This document shows, in pieces, positions 32,281 to 43,365 of a stretch of 64,000 nucleotides of DNA. This DNA is from Zizania palustris (taxonomy: Eukaryota; Streptophyta; Magnoliopsida; Poales; Poaceae), in the NCBI GenBank assembly GCA_019279435.1, contig JAAALK010000285.1, positions 28,552,371-28,616,370 on the forward strand, in the 5' to 3' direction. The position numbers and the translations under genes were made by a program. Below the pieces are notes generated by a model. That model ran no database searches. It was given only the letters and a program-made list of their open reading frames with translations, and was not told where the DNA came from. Positions within the stretch are counted from its first letter, which is position 1; every line of letters begins with the position of its first letter.

Positions 32281-35031
32281 ATGACGTCTCCAGGCAAGGT
32301 CCCGTCCTTGGAAGCCTATGGCTACAATTATTGGAAGACTCGCATGCGAGCCTATCTCATGAGCCAGGGTTCGGACATATGGGACATTTGTGTTCACAGC
32401 ACGTTCGTCATTCTGCCAGTCGCTGAGCACGGTACTGCTGGTATCATTGCTCAGCATCTGAGCAACAGTAAGGCTGTGAATATTTTGTTTTCTGGATTAG
32501 GTCCCACTGAGTTTGAGCGTGTGAGTCATCTCTCCACTGCGAGAGAGATCTGGGCTACCCTCAAGGCACACCATGAGGGAACAGCCCAGGTCAAGGCTCG
32601 GCTCTATCAGACCTACCGGCGTGAATATGAGAACTTCACACAGAAGCCGGGTGAATCTGTTGAAGCCTTGTTTGGTCGCTTTCAGTCGATCATTAACAAG
32701 CTTCGGGACAACAAGGCTGAGGGTGCTCAGTTAGTCTCAGATCATGAGCAGGCGCTCAAGGTTCTTCATACCTTGGACCCAAAGATCTGGGAGATCAAGG
32801 TATCATCTATCGTTGAGAGCACTTCTTACGATACCTTGACCATTTCTGAGTTATTTAGCAAGCTGAAGGCCACTGAGGTAGATATCCAGTTGAGATCAAA
32901 TCTCACTGGCTCTGGATCAAAATCCCTGGCCCTTGCTACACCTTCTGTTGATCCCTCTGCTGTGAGTTGTGCTGGGTTCTCTTTGATGTCTATCACCGAG
33001 GACCAGCTTGAGTTGTTGGGAGATGATGATTTGTGTCTCTTTAACAACCGGGTGCGTCGTGTCTATGATAAAAGAATGTTCAAAAGACACGGCACAAAAT
33101 CCGGATGCTTTGAATGTGGTGATCCAGGACACTTCATCGCCGACTGCCCCAAGCGCAATGGATACAAGAAGGGCGCTGGCAGCAGCTTCCACGACTCCGG
33201 CAAGCATGAGAGCCCCTCCTTCAACAAGGGCAAGCCGAAGACTCGGTTCTTTAAGAAGGCCCTGAAGGACTACCGGCGAGAGAACAAGAAGCGCGACAAG
33301 GCCTTCTTCGCCGAGATGGAGAAGAGCTACTCCAAGAGATCCACGTCTTCTTCCTCTTCATCGAGCTCAAGTGATGAGGAGATTACCATCAAGAAGGGGA
33401 AGGACAAGGATGATCCGGCGGGCCTCTGCTTCATGGCTTTCGGAGACAAGCCGAAGAGTCGCACACACCAGCGCCGAAGATCCCGCAAGAGCTTCTGCTC
33501 CATGGCTCTTGGGGATAGAGAAGAAAAGAGCTCCTCCGACGACTCCGACGACGACGATAGCAAGGTATCATCTTATGAGCGCGAAATTGTCGATTTACTT
33601 GAGAGCAATCGTCAGGAGTTAAAATATCGGGAGAAACTGCTTAGGGGGGCTAAGAAAAGGATAGACGAGTTAGAAAGTGAGCTTGCCGTAGCCAACGGTA
33701 GAATAGAAAGTCTATCTTCTTCCCCTTGCTTGGGTGATAGCAGTGAGTGCCCGAAGTGTGAGGTGCTTCTGTGTGACCTGTCGACTCTGAAGTCCAGGTA
33801 CACAGAAAGGGTTGATGAGAGGGACGCTTTGGCCACTGAGCTTGAAAGCGCTCAGCAGGAGCTGAAAAATGCTCAAGCCACTGTCGTCGCACCCTGTGTT
33901 GATTGCCCATCTCATCTAGCTACCTTAGCTGAGCTGAAATCCAAGGGCGATGAACATTTGGGTGATTTAGAGAGGTTGAGAGCTGAGCTTGCGCAGACTA
34001 GGCTAGAGCTTGAGACATTGTCAGTTCCACCCACTGTCTGTGAGAACTGCCTGTCTCTTAGAATGGAGCTGATTAAGCTAAAAGCCGGGAAGTCTGTCCA
34101 AAAAGAGAGTGAGTGTGAGACCTGCTTGTCTCAGGTGGAGGTTCTAGCTTCCTTGAGAGAGGAGCTAGCAGATTCTCAGAATGAGAACTTTTACCTCCGG
34201 TCTATCCTGAGTTGGATCAGTGCCAGAGAGCCACAGCTTGGCATGATGATCCAGCAGTTCAAGAGGCAGGATGGGTTTGGAGTAGGTTACACCTACACCA
34301 AGGCTGACTTTGAGAGTGCCCTCAGCCGGGCAGTGGAGTGGAGTAAAATGACTCCAGAGCAGAGGTATCCCAAGACTCACTCCACTGAGTCCTCCCAGGC
34401 TTGTCAGCCCAAGGATGGAGTGATCCATGAACCACCCAAAGCTCCACCCAAGAAGCCTATCTGGGTTCCTAAGCCCAAACACCTCCACTCTTCTCTAGAC
34501 TCTCTTCCTGGACCCTCTCAGCCCAAGAAGACCACACCAAACACTACCAAGCCCAAGAACCCCAAGCCTCAACCACATCCCAAGAAGCCTACCTATCATT
34601 GTGAGTATTGTCAGAGAGACGGGCATCTTGCGGAGTTTTGCTTCAGGAGGAAGCGGGTTGAGAGAGCAGAGAGGGCTCGTAGTGATCAGGTGCAGTTCTA
34701 CCAGCAGGGTGGTAGACTGCGTGTTCCTCGGCGCGGGGAGAGGCTGGAGGCCAGGCCGCGTCGTGTAGATGGTGGTAGAGGAGACGATTTTCGTACCCTT
34801 GCTCCAGTTGGTGGTGTTCGTTCCGGCAGAGTTCCAGACCGAGTTGGCTACGGTTCTGGACCTCGTGGCCGTAGGATTAGGAAGAACCGTGGACCGCGCT
34901 TTGAGCCGCGTTTTGGTCCAAACTCTTTTGATGGTTTTCGCTTTCCATCTTTTGAGCAGATGGCTCGACACTGGTTTAGCTCTTTTGCTAAACCTGGTGC
35001 CGGACCATTTGCTCCCACTTACAGACATTGA
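32281..35031 (+). CDS. gag: F gag polyprotein (916 aa), intact
   Basis: Forms the virus-like particle that packages element RNA. ATG 32281 is 52 bp after the PBS and begins MTSPGKVPSLEAYGYNYWK. The N-terminal third is a copia capsid domain (RMRAYLMSQGSDIWDIC, YRREYENFTQKPGES, KVLHTLDPKIWEIKV). A CCHC finger follows, CFECGDPGHFIADC (about residue 276). Then come a basic segment, a poly-Ser/Asp-Glu stretch, a long coiled coil (YREKLLRGAKKRIDELESE) and a proline/lysine-rich part. A second CCHC finger, CEYCQRDGHLAEFC, is near residue 774. The tail is Arg/Gly-rich. This is much longer than a usual copia gag (300-450 aa), as in SIRE-lineage relatives. It ends in TGA overlapping the pol frame. Confidence 0.95.
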   Translation: MTSPGKVPSLEAYGYNYWKTRMRAYLMSQGSDIWDICVHSTFVILPVAEHGTAGIIAQHLSNSKAVNILFSGLGPTEFERVSHLSTAREIWATLKAHHEGTAQVKARLYQTYRREYENFTQKPGESVEALFGRFQSIINKLRDNKAEGAQLVSDHEQALKVLHTLDPKIWEIKVSSIVESTSYDTLTISELFSKLKATEVDIQLRSNLTGSGSKSLALATPSVDPSAVSCAGFSLMSITEDQLELLGDDDLCLFNNRVRRVYDKRMFKRHGTKSGCFECGDPGHFIADCPKRNGYKKGAGSSFHDSGKHESPSFNKGKPKTRFFKKALKDYRRENKKRDKAFFAEMEKSYSKRSTSSSSSSSSSDEEITIKKGKDKDDPAGLCFMAFGDKPKSRTHQRRRSRKSFCSMALGDREEKSSSDDSDDDDSKVSSYEREIVDLLESNRQELKYREKLLRGAKKRIDELESELAVANGRIESLSSSPCLGDSSECPKCEVLLCDLSTLKSRYTERVDERDALATELESAQQELKNAQATVVAPCVDCPSHLATLAELKSKGDEHLGDLERLRAELAQTRLELETLSVPPTVCENCLSLRMELIKLKAGKSVQKESECETCLSQVEVLASLREELADSQNENFYLRSILSWISAREPQLGMMIQQFKRQDGFGVGYTYTKADFESALSRAVEWSKMTPEQRYPKTHSTESSQACQPKDGVIHEPPKAPPKKPIWVPKPKHLHSSLDSLPGPSQPKKTTPNTTKPKNPKPQPHPKKPTYHCEYCQRDGHLAEFCFRRKRVERAERARSDQVQFYQQGGRLRVPRRGERLEARPRRVDGGRGDDFRTLAPVGGVRSGRVPDRVGYGSGPRGRRIRKNRGPRFEPRFGPNSFDGFRFPSFEQMARHWFSSFAKPGAGPFAPTYRH

Positions 35032-38000
35032 TTGTGCAGGACCGGGGACTGGAGGATGTTTGGATCATGGACTCAGGATGCTCTCGCCACATGACGGGAC
35101 ATCGCAGATGGTTCTCCAGTCTCACTCCCCCGAGCTCCAAAGAATATATCACGTTCGGGAACAGCGGTCAAGGGAAAGTAAGTGGCATAGGCTCAATCAG
35201 CATTTCAGATCATTTCTCTTTAAAGAATGTTGCTTTGGTTAAAAATCTGAACTTTAATTTAATCTCTGTGTCGCAACTTCTTGAGGATGGTTTGGAAGTG
35301 CGTTTTAAGAAGGGCAATTCTTCTGTGGTTGATTCTAGAGGGTCTTTGGTTTGTCAGATTTTACCTTTCGGTAAAGTTTTTCGAATTGATTTCTCTAGTT
35401 CTTTTGGCCCTTCTCGCTGTTTGATTGCTGGATCTTCTTCTGAGCTCTGGAAGTGGCATAGGAGGTTAGGTCATTTGAGTTTTGATCTGCTAGTCAGGTT
35501 AAGTTCTATGGACCTCATCCGAGGATTGCCCAAGCTTAAGATGGAGAAGGATCTAGTTTGTCATCCCTGTCGTCATGGGAAAATGGTTGCCGCTTCTCAC
35601 TCACCTGTGACTCAGGTGATGACTTCGTATCCAGGCGAGCTTTTACATTTGGACACTGTAGGTCCAGCTCGGGTACGCTCAGTTGGTGGGAAGTGGTATG
35701 CACTTGTGATTGTTGACGACTTTTCTCGTTTTTCGTGGGTTTTCTTTTTGGAGTCTAAGGATGAAACTTTTCAATTTGTCCATGACCTGATTTTGAAGCT
35801 GAAGAATGAGAACAATGGTCGGATGCGAGCAATTCGCTCTGACAACGGCTCTGAGTTCAAGAACTCTCAGTTCGTCAGCTTCTGTGGTGATCAGGGTCTG
35901 GCCATCAGTTCTCTTCTCCTTACACTCCCCCACAGAACGGCGTGGTGGAACGAAAGAACCGCACGCTAGTTGAGATGGCCAGGACGATGCTCGATGAGCA
36001 CAGGACTCCTAGGCGTTTTTGGGCTGAAGCCATGAACACGGCTTGCTATCTGGCCAACCGCATTTTTCTTCGAGCTTACATTGGTAAGACATCATATGAG
36101 TTGCGGTTTGGCAGACAACCCAAGGTGAGCCACTTGCGAGCATTTGGCTGCAAGTGCTTTGTGCTCAAGAAGGGAGGGCACTTGGACAAATTTGAGTCTC
36201 GTTGCTGGGATGGTGTTTTTCATGGTTATGCATTGCATTCTCGAGGCTTCCGTGTTTGGAACCTCGAATCCCAGCTGCTTGTCGAGACATGTGAGGTTTC
36301 ATTTGATGAGTCCTTGCCTTCTTTGACTCCTTCTTTTGAGCTTTCTGGTGATGATGAGCTCGGAGAGTCCATCTTCGAGGAAGATGAGGATACTCCAGCT
36401 GCTGTTGAGGGTGGGCCTTCTGCATCCCCCGCAGAGCCCACACCTTCTGTGACTTCGACTGATGATGAGGGCGGACCTCTGATCACTTCTTCCACTTCGA
36501 TCGAGCCCCCTCAGTCGAGTCCAGAGGTGCCAGCTGCTGACTCCGGTGAGGTGACTTCGGATCACCAGGGAACCCGAGCAGTTCAGCGTGATCACCCCTC
36601 AAAGCTCATCATTGGTGATTTGACTGAGAGAACTTTGCGTTCTTCTGCCTCTCTCGCTGTGTTTGCTGAATCTGCGTTTGTTGCATCTTTTGAGCCCAGA
36701 GATGTTTCTCATGCTTTCTCTGATTCTAATTGGATTAATGCTATGCAAGAAGAGCTTGAGAATTTTGTCCGCAATCGGGTTTGGACTCTAGTTGAGCCGC
36801 CACCAGGATGCAACCCCATAGGCACCAAGTGGGTATTCAAGAACAAACAAGGTGAAGATGGGGTTGTGGTGCGCAACAAGGCTCGACTAGTTGCCCAGGG
36901 TTATTGCCAGAAGGAAGGTATTGACTTTGAAGAAACCTTCGCTCCTGTTGCCCGTCTTGAGTCCATTCGTATTCTTTTAGCTTTTGCCGTTTCGAAAGGT
37001 TTTAAGCTTTTTCAAATGGACGTTAAGAGTGCTTTTCTGAACGGGTTCATAGAGGAGGAGGTTTATGTTAGGCAACCCCCCGGATTTGAGAACCCTAAGT
37101 TTCCTCGACATGTTTTTAAGTTGCACAAAGCTTTATACGGGTTGAAGCAAGCCCCCAGGGCTTGGTATGACCGGTTAAAGCAGTTTTTGTTGGGGAAGGG
37201 CTTTGTGATGGGTTCTGTGGACAAAACTCTTTTCTTGCTCAGAGATGCTTCAGATTTCTTAGTCGCTCAGATTTACGTGGACGATATTATCTTTGGCGGT
37301 ACTACTGACTCTCTTGTGTCCAAGTTTTCTGAGCAGATGCACAGTGAGTTTGAGATGAGCCTCATGGGTGAGCTGAAGTACTTTTTAGGGCTCCAGATCA
37401 AGCAGACCAAGGACGGCACCTTCATCCACCAAGGTAAGTACACTCGTGATATGTTAAAGAAATTTGACTTTGGTGGTGAATTGAAGCCGCAGATGACCCC
37501 GTTGGGCACTTCTGGGGGTCTGGACAAGGACGAGAGCGGTGTCAAGGTCAATGAGAGAGAATTTCGAGGGATGATCGGTTCGCTGTTGTACTTGACGGCA
37601 ACAAGACCGGACATACAGTTCGCCGTGGGACTTTGCGCGCGTTTTCAGTCTTCACCACGCGCGTCTCATCGGCAGGCTATCAAGCGCATTTTCAGGTATC
37701 TCACCTATGCGCCTGATCTTGGTCTTTATTATTCAGCATCATCATCACTTGATTTATCTGGCTTTTCGGACGCCGACTTTGGTGGGTGCCGGTTGGATCG
37801 CAAGTCGACTTCCGGTACTTGCCAGTTTCTTGGTTCTTCCCTTGTATCTTGGTCTTCTCGAAAGCAATCTGGAGTTGCTCTTTCGACCACAGAGGCTGAG
37901 TATGTAGCTGCTGCTAGCTGCTGCTCACAGTTGGTTTGGATGATTTCTACTTTGAGAGATTTTGGGTTGTTCTTCTCTACCAGAGTTCCATTATTTTGCG

Positions 38001-38224
38001 ACAGCACGAGTGCTATTAGTGTAGGGAAAAACCCGTGTCTCCATTCAAAAACCAAACATATTGATGTGCGCTTTCACTTCTTACGGGATCAATATGAGAA
38101 AGGAGTCATTGACCTTATTCATGTTGATACCCATCATCAGTTGGCTGACATTTTCACCAAACCCCTAGATCAATCTACCTTTGAGCGTTTACGAGGGGAT
38201 TTGGGTGTTGTGTATCCTTTCTAG
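35032..38224 (+). pseudogene. pol: F pol (protease, integrase, RT, RNase H) with one 1-nt frameshift
   Basis: The frame differs from gag by -1 and is open upstream to 34992, overlapping the end of gag. Protease: VWIMDSGCSRHMTG. Integrase: zinc region WHRRLGHLSF ... CHPCRHGKM, catalytic Asp (LHLDTVGPAR), Asp (IRSDNGSEFKN) and Glu (VVERKNRT). Between the second Asp and the Glu a single base is missing at 35899-35903 compared with E, so the frame changes. From 35903 it is open to 38224: RT with FQMDVKSAFLNGF and YVDDIIFGG, then RNase H with STTEAEYVAA, KTKHIDVRFHFLRD and ADIFTKPLD. Apart from the one lesion all catalytic motifs are present. Confidence 0.95.
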
Positions 38225-39537
38225 GATATTTTGCGTCAGTTTTCTTTCTTCTTTACTCTTTTCTTGAGTCCTTTTGTGTGTGTTCATATCATACATATTC
38301 ACATATCACACTTTTGAGCCTGCTTCTGTTATATGATTGAACTGCTTTACTTATTCTAGCTGGTACATGCTTTTGCTTACTTGTCGATGATCATGCTTTG
38401 TTTCAGTTCATTTGATATGTCTGATATCTGTCATATGCATGGCTTTTACACTTTAAACTTGAAAAATGATCACCATTGCTTCTGGTAACTAGCATGTGTA
38501 GGCTGAGTGCTTTTGCTATCTGTTACATGCCTTGTAGCTAGTTCATCACATAGATGCAGATATGCAACTTGGACATCTTTATGCTTTAACATGGAAAATG
38601 TGCTATAAAAATGATAAAAATCAAAAATGAATGTTCCATGCCTTTTTATGCTTAAGTTGAAAAGATCCAAGTGGATTTGCCTTGTCGCATTGCATTGTTC
38701 TGGACTGCTTACCATAGCACTTTGGTATGAACTAGGACAGTGTAGTGTATGCCAAGACCAATGTCTTAAGCTACCGATGGTCCAGTTCTGGCCTAGGCTT
38801 GACTTGGTCGGTTAGCATAAGGTTTGACATGCAAATAACCCTTGGCAAAAATGAAAAAGGAAAATGAAAAAGCCTGAAAATTAAAAAGACAACAAGTTTG
38901 CTGAAGCACTTTGTTTTGGACAATGCTTATCTTGGTAGATATCAGTTAGCTTCTGCATCTCATGTTTTTACCTTGCTTGTTAACTGGACAATGTGGTGAT
39001 GTTTTGTTTGCAAAAACTGAAAAAATGCGTGCTCATGACTTTCTTTAGATATCATCTGTTGCACTGATCATGCCATGAGTCTTAGATAGTATGTCTTTTG
39101 CTATACTTGTTAGATGTCGTAATTGCAGTCAATCATATCTGAGAAGCATGCTTTCTACACTCCACCTGCACCCCAGTTGCATTCATTGCATATTTTGAGG
39201 GGGAGTTGCATTTCAGGGGGAGTCTGTGTCTCTTGTTGAGTGCTTGATGAGTTCACTTGTCAACAAGGGGGAGAAAATTTGGGATCAGAGTTTAAGGGGG
39301 AGTTCTTACTCTGTTGATATCCTTGTTATTCTGCAATCGCACTCATTTTGAGCTTTTACGTTTTGGTTAACCATAATGACCGTTTCTTGCTTTTGGTTGG
39401 CTTTTGGTCATTAGGGTTAAACTTTTACCTTATTTTTCTTCTTCTTTGTTTCCTTGTATCTTGTTTTTCGTGTTTCCACATTTGTTCGCAGGTGCTGAAG
39501 AGCTGTGAAAAGAGGAATGTTGACAATGCACTCATCA
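38225..39537 (+). other. F noncoding region between pol and 3' LTR
   Basis: 1.3 kb, AT-rich, with no frame over 90 codons and no envelope-like signal or membrane segment. From 39195 to 39305 it has four AGGGGGAG-type purine tracts (near 39198, 39217, 39266 and 39294) besides the terminal one. The same kind of region follows pol in E. Confidence 0.8.
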
Positions 39538-39547
39538 AGGGGGAGAT
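39538..39547 (+). other. PPT: F polypurine tract
   Basis: AGGGGGAGAT-type purine run immediately before the TGAGGAGCC that starts the LTR. Confidence 0.8.
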
Positions 39548-41410
39548 TGAGGAGCCATGCTAAATAGCGTGGGCCTCATGGCTCTAGAAGTGATGAGTCA
39601 TTGTCAACGATAGTCAAAGAGGACAAAAGAAGAAGAGATCTGCTGTTTCATGGGCCGCGTGTGACTCAGGTACACGGGCAGCTAGCGACTGTCGGGCAGA
39701 GGAGGCTGCGAAGTCGGGCTGGCCCAATCCGGGTGCATGGGCCAGAAGCAGTAGAAGACCCACTGGGCTGTTGACCAGGACTGACTCAGGTACACGGGCG
39801 GTGAGCGATTGCCGGGCTGAGAGAGTTGCGGAGTCGGGCCGGCCCAATCCGGGTACCTGGTGCAAAGCTGGTGGAGGCTTTGTCAGTTTCCGCGTAAAAC
39901 TGACAACCGTTGATTTGTATCCGACTGTCCAGAGGTGTAGCTTCCGGATATGTCATCTGTTACTCTAGGCCCACAGTCAGTCAGTTGTGTCTGTAAAAAT
40001 ACCTAAGGGCAGTAGAGTCTTTTTCTGTATTTTTGAGTCTGTAAAAAACCCTAAGGGGCTGGTAGAATATTCCTAGTGTTGGGCTGCCTATAAATAGCAC
40101 CCCAACCCCTAGGGTTTGGACCACCCTTTTGTGCTGAAATCAAATCCTCCCATTGGGTCACTTTTGTCTCTCTTCTCTCTCTTGTGTGCGCCGCCAGGAC
40201 TGGCTCCTCCTTGTTCTTGCATTATTTTGGCTCAAATCTGTTGGATGCATTTAATCCTTGGTCTCTGGTGAATTTATTGCTTGCATCTTGTTCGGTTTGG
40301 GAAGTTAATGCCTTGGGTACGAGGTGGTGAATTTATTTCTTGGGGAGAAGCTTCTTCTGTTGCTTCCGTTCTTCACGAACTGGGTACTAGTTCTTGCTGT
40401 TGCAAGTAGTACTACTTCTGTAGCTACAGTACTTGCTGCCAGCTTTTCACCTTCTATTGCCAAGCTTTTTGATCGAAGCAGCATGGAGTAAATGCCTTTT
40501 TGACTGTTTCAGTGAAGTCATTTTCCTTTGTTCGAAGTCCCTCAGCTCCGTGAGGTAGGCTTCGATCTAACCATTCTTGAAGGCTTCGCCTCAGTCTTCG
40601 GACTTTGCTTTGTTTTCTGTGTTGCTAAGCTTCGAAGCATTTGTCTGATCGACAGCATTACATACTTCGAACAATAGCGCGAAGGGGCTTCGACCCTATC
40701 TGTTCGAAGTCCTTACTTCGACACGATTCGAGGTTGGGTTCGAAGCTTGTGGCTCCGCTAGGCCTCGCTCTAATTTCTTGGTAGCTTGTCACCCTTCGCC
40801 TCTCTTTTCGAAGCTTTCGGTTCTAAGGGTGTTCGAAGTCTTGCCTTCGAAGTGCATACTTCGAAGCAGGCTCCGGCACAGTTTTACTTCGCTCCGAAGC
40901 TCGTGGTTCGAAGTTGTGTTCGAAGCCTTGTCTTCGAAGTACATACTTCGAACCAAGCTCCGACACTGTTGTACTTCGCTCCGAAGTACACTTCGCTTAT
41001 TACCACTTCGAACTAGGCTAGACAGAGACACCTTCGGCATTTCGGACAGACTCCGTCACCAACCTCCGAAGCAGACCTCGACGTGCGAAGGGGGCTTCGC
41101 CAAGTTCCGAACAGGAGACAACTTTGGACAGTAACTTCTCTTTTCACTTTTTACATTCTTAGATCATTTCATTGAGAAGTTTAGGCCTGTTATAACTTGT
41201 TCATCTGCCTAGATTGCACTACTTTTAGATTCACACTGTTTATCATCAGTTGCTTCTAGGTTAGAAACCTTTAGACTTAGGCCTTCTGTTTATTTTCTGC
41301 TGCGTAGTATTTTGAGGTGCGTTGGGTATTGGGAACAGGCCATTGATTCGAAAGAATTTTTAAGGCGCCCATTCACCCCCCCCCCTCTGGTCGCTACTTT
41401 CGGTCCTACA
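39548..41410 (+). repeat. LTR: F 3' LTR (1863 bp), full length
   Basis: Contains 40678-41212, absent from the 5' LTR and unusually rich in TTCGAA/TTCGAAG. TATA box at 40088-40097. Ends GGTCCTACA at 41410, followed by the ATGAT duplication. Confidence 0.95.
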
Positions 41411-41415
41411 ATGAT
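41411..41415. repeat. Target-site duplication of F, right copy
   Basis: ATGAT, paired with 30882-30886; E's pol frame resumes here. Confidence 0.95.
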
Positions 41416-42064
41416 CGGATCACTGCTATACTTGATTGCGACGAGACCGGACAATCAGTTTGCCATGGTGTGTGCGCAAGTTTTCAGTCTTCACCATGCA
41501 CATCTCACCGGCAAGTTGTGAAGCATATTTTCAGGTATCTTACTTACGCTCCTGATTTAGGTCTTTATTATTCTGCATCATCGTCTCTTGATTTAGCTGG
41601 TTTTTTCGACGCTGATTTCGGTGGGTGCCGGCTGGATCGCAAGTCGACTTCTAGTACTTGCCAGCTTCTTGGTTCTTCGCTTGTTTCTTGCTATTCTCAA
41701 AAACAATCTGGAGTTGCGCTTTCTACTACTGAGGCTGAGTATGTAGCTGCTGCTAGCTGCTGTTCTCAGTTGGTTTGGATGATTTCTACTTTGCGGGATT
41801 TTGGGTTGTTCTTCCCTGCTAGAGTTCCTTTGTTTTGTGATAGCACTAGTGCAATTAGTGTAGGGAAAACCCCATGTCTTCATTCAAAAACCAAACATAT
41901 TGATGTGCACTTTCACTTTCTTAGAGGATCAATATGAGAAAGGGGTCATTGATCTTGTTCATGTTGATACCCATCAGTAGTTGGCTGATATTTTTACCAA
42001 ACCCCTAGATCAGTCTACTTTTGAGCGTTTGCGAGGGGATTTGGGAGTTGTGTATCCTTTTTAG
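41411..42064 (+). pseudogene. pol: E pol, second part (RNase H)
   Basis: Resumes at MIGSLLYLIATRP, completing the REYRG/MIGS sequence cut by F. RNase H: DLAGFFDADFGGC, STTEAEYVAAASCCSQLVW, FCDSTSAISVG, KTKHIDVHFHFL. A 1-nt gain near 41920 and a TAG near 41978 break the end; the last codons read LGVVYPF-like followed by TAG at 42062-42064. Aligned with F, the product would be the same C-terminus. Confidence 0.85.
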
Positions 42065-43365
42065 GATACTTTGAGTCAGGTTTTTTTCTTCTTCTTTATT
42101 TTTTATTGAGTCTTTTTGTGTGCGTTCATATCATGGATAATCATCAATCACATTTTGAGCTTGCTTCTGTTATATGATTAATCTACTTTACTTTCTCTAG
42201 CCAGTATATGCTTTTGATTACTTGTCAATGATCATGTTTTGTTTCAGTTCACATGATATATCTGATATTTGTCATATGCATGGTAACTAGCATGTGTAGG
42301 CTGAATGCTTTCGCTATCTTTTACATGCCTGGTAGCTAGACCCTTATTGAGATGCAGATATGCAACTTGGACATCTATACGCTTTAAATATGAAAAAGGT
42401 GTTATAAAAATGATAAAAATTTCATAAAAATGAAAAATTCATGCATTTTTATGATTATTAGAAAAGATCCAGGTGGGTTTTCTTTGGTGCATTGCATTGT
42501 TCTGGACTGCTTACCATAGCACTTTGGTATGAACTAGAATGGTGTAATGTATGCCAAGACCAATATCTTAAGCTTCTGATGGTCAATTTTTGGCCTAGGC
42601 TTGACTTGGTCGGTTAGCATAAGGTTTGACATGCAAATAACCCCTAGCAGAAATGAAAAAATTAAAAGGAAAAAGAAAAAGTCTGAAAAATTTAAAAAGA
42701 TGACAAGTTTGCTGAAGCATTTTTATTTGGACAATGCTTATCTTTGTAGATATCAGTTAGCTTTTGCATCTCATGCTTTACTTTGCTTGTCAACAAGAAA
42801 ATATGCTGATGCTTTTGTTTGCAAAAATCAAAAAATGCGTGCTAATGACTCTCTTTAGATATCATTTGTTGCACTGATCATGTCATGTATCTATACATGT
42901 TAGATGTTGTAATAGCAGTCAATCATATCTAAGAAGCATGCTTTTTACACTTCACCTGCACCCCATTTGCATTCATGGCATATTTTGAGGGGAGTTGCAT
43001 TTTAGGGGGAGTTTGCGTCTATGTCTCTTTAGAGTGCATTTAGTCTCACTTGATGAGTTAAATTGTTAACAAGGGGGAGAAATTTTTGGAGTTTAGGGGA
43101 CATTTTTGGCTTTCTCTGGGATTTATTTCAGGGGGAGTATTTCAGTCTTTTGCCTTTACTATATTTTTGAGTCTTTATTTTTGGTTAACCATAATGGTTG
43201 TTTTCTTGCTTCTGTTTGGCTTTTGGTCATTAGGGTTAAACTTTTATTTTCTTCATTCTTCCTTCTATTTTTCTGTTGTCTTTGCTTTCCTGTTTCCACA
43301 TGTTTTTGCAAGTTCCAAAGAAGTGTTGAAGAGGGTGTTGACAATGCACTCATCAAGTTGGAGAT
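42065..43365 (+). other. E noncoding region between pol and 3' LTR
   Basis: Alignable with F 38225-39547. Contains purine tracts AGGGGAG or AGGGGGAG (near 42988, 43003, 43071 and 43131). The element's terminal PPT is decayed (AAGTTGGAGAT). The short frames at 43086-43448 are not supported. Confidence 0.75.

Larger units (their letters stand above)
30887..41410 (+). mobile_element. Element F: young SIRE/Opie-like Ty1/copia element, nearly intact
   Basis: 10,524 bp, perfect 5-bp duplication (ATGAT). LTRs start TGAGGAGCCATGCT and end GGTCCTACA. Where both LTRs align (about 1,328 bp) I count six substitutions and one 1-bp gap, so the insertion is recent. PBS, gag, pol and PPT are in the expected order. 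Two lesions stand out: a 1-nt loss in integrase and a 535-bp deletion in the 5' LTR. It is inserted in E's pol between the RT and RNase H coding parts. Confidence 0.95.

Noticed and set aside
38225..39537. Possible envelope-like gene between F pol and 3' LTR
   Set aside because: Some SIRE relatives carry one, but here no long frame, signal peptide or membrane segment is visible, and E has the same noncoding region.
40678..41110. Canonical heat-shock elements in the TTCGAA-rich LTR segment
   Set aside because: The repeated TTC and GAA are adjacent, not separated by the two bases of the classic nTTCnnGAAn element, so I do not call them.
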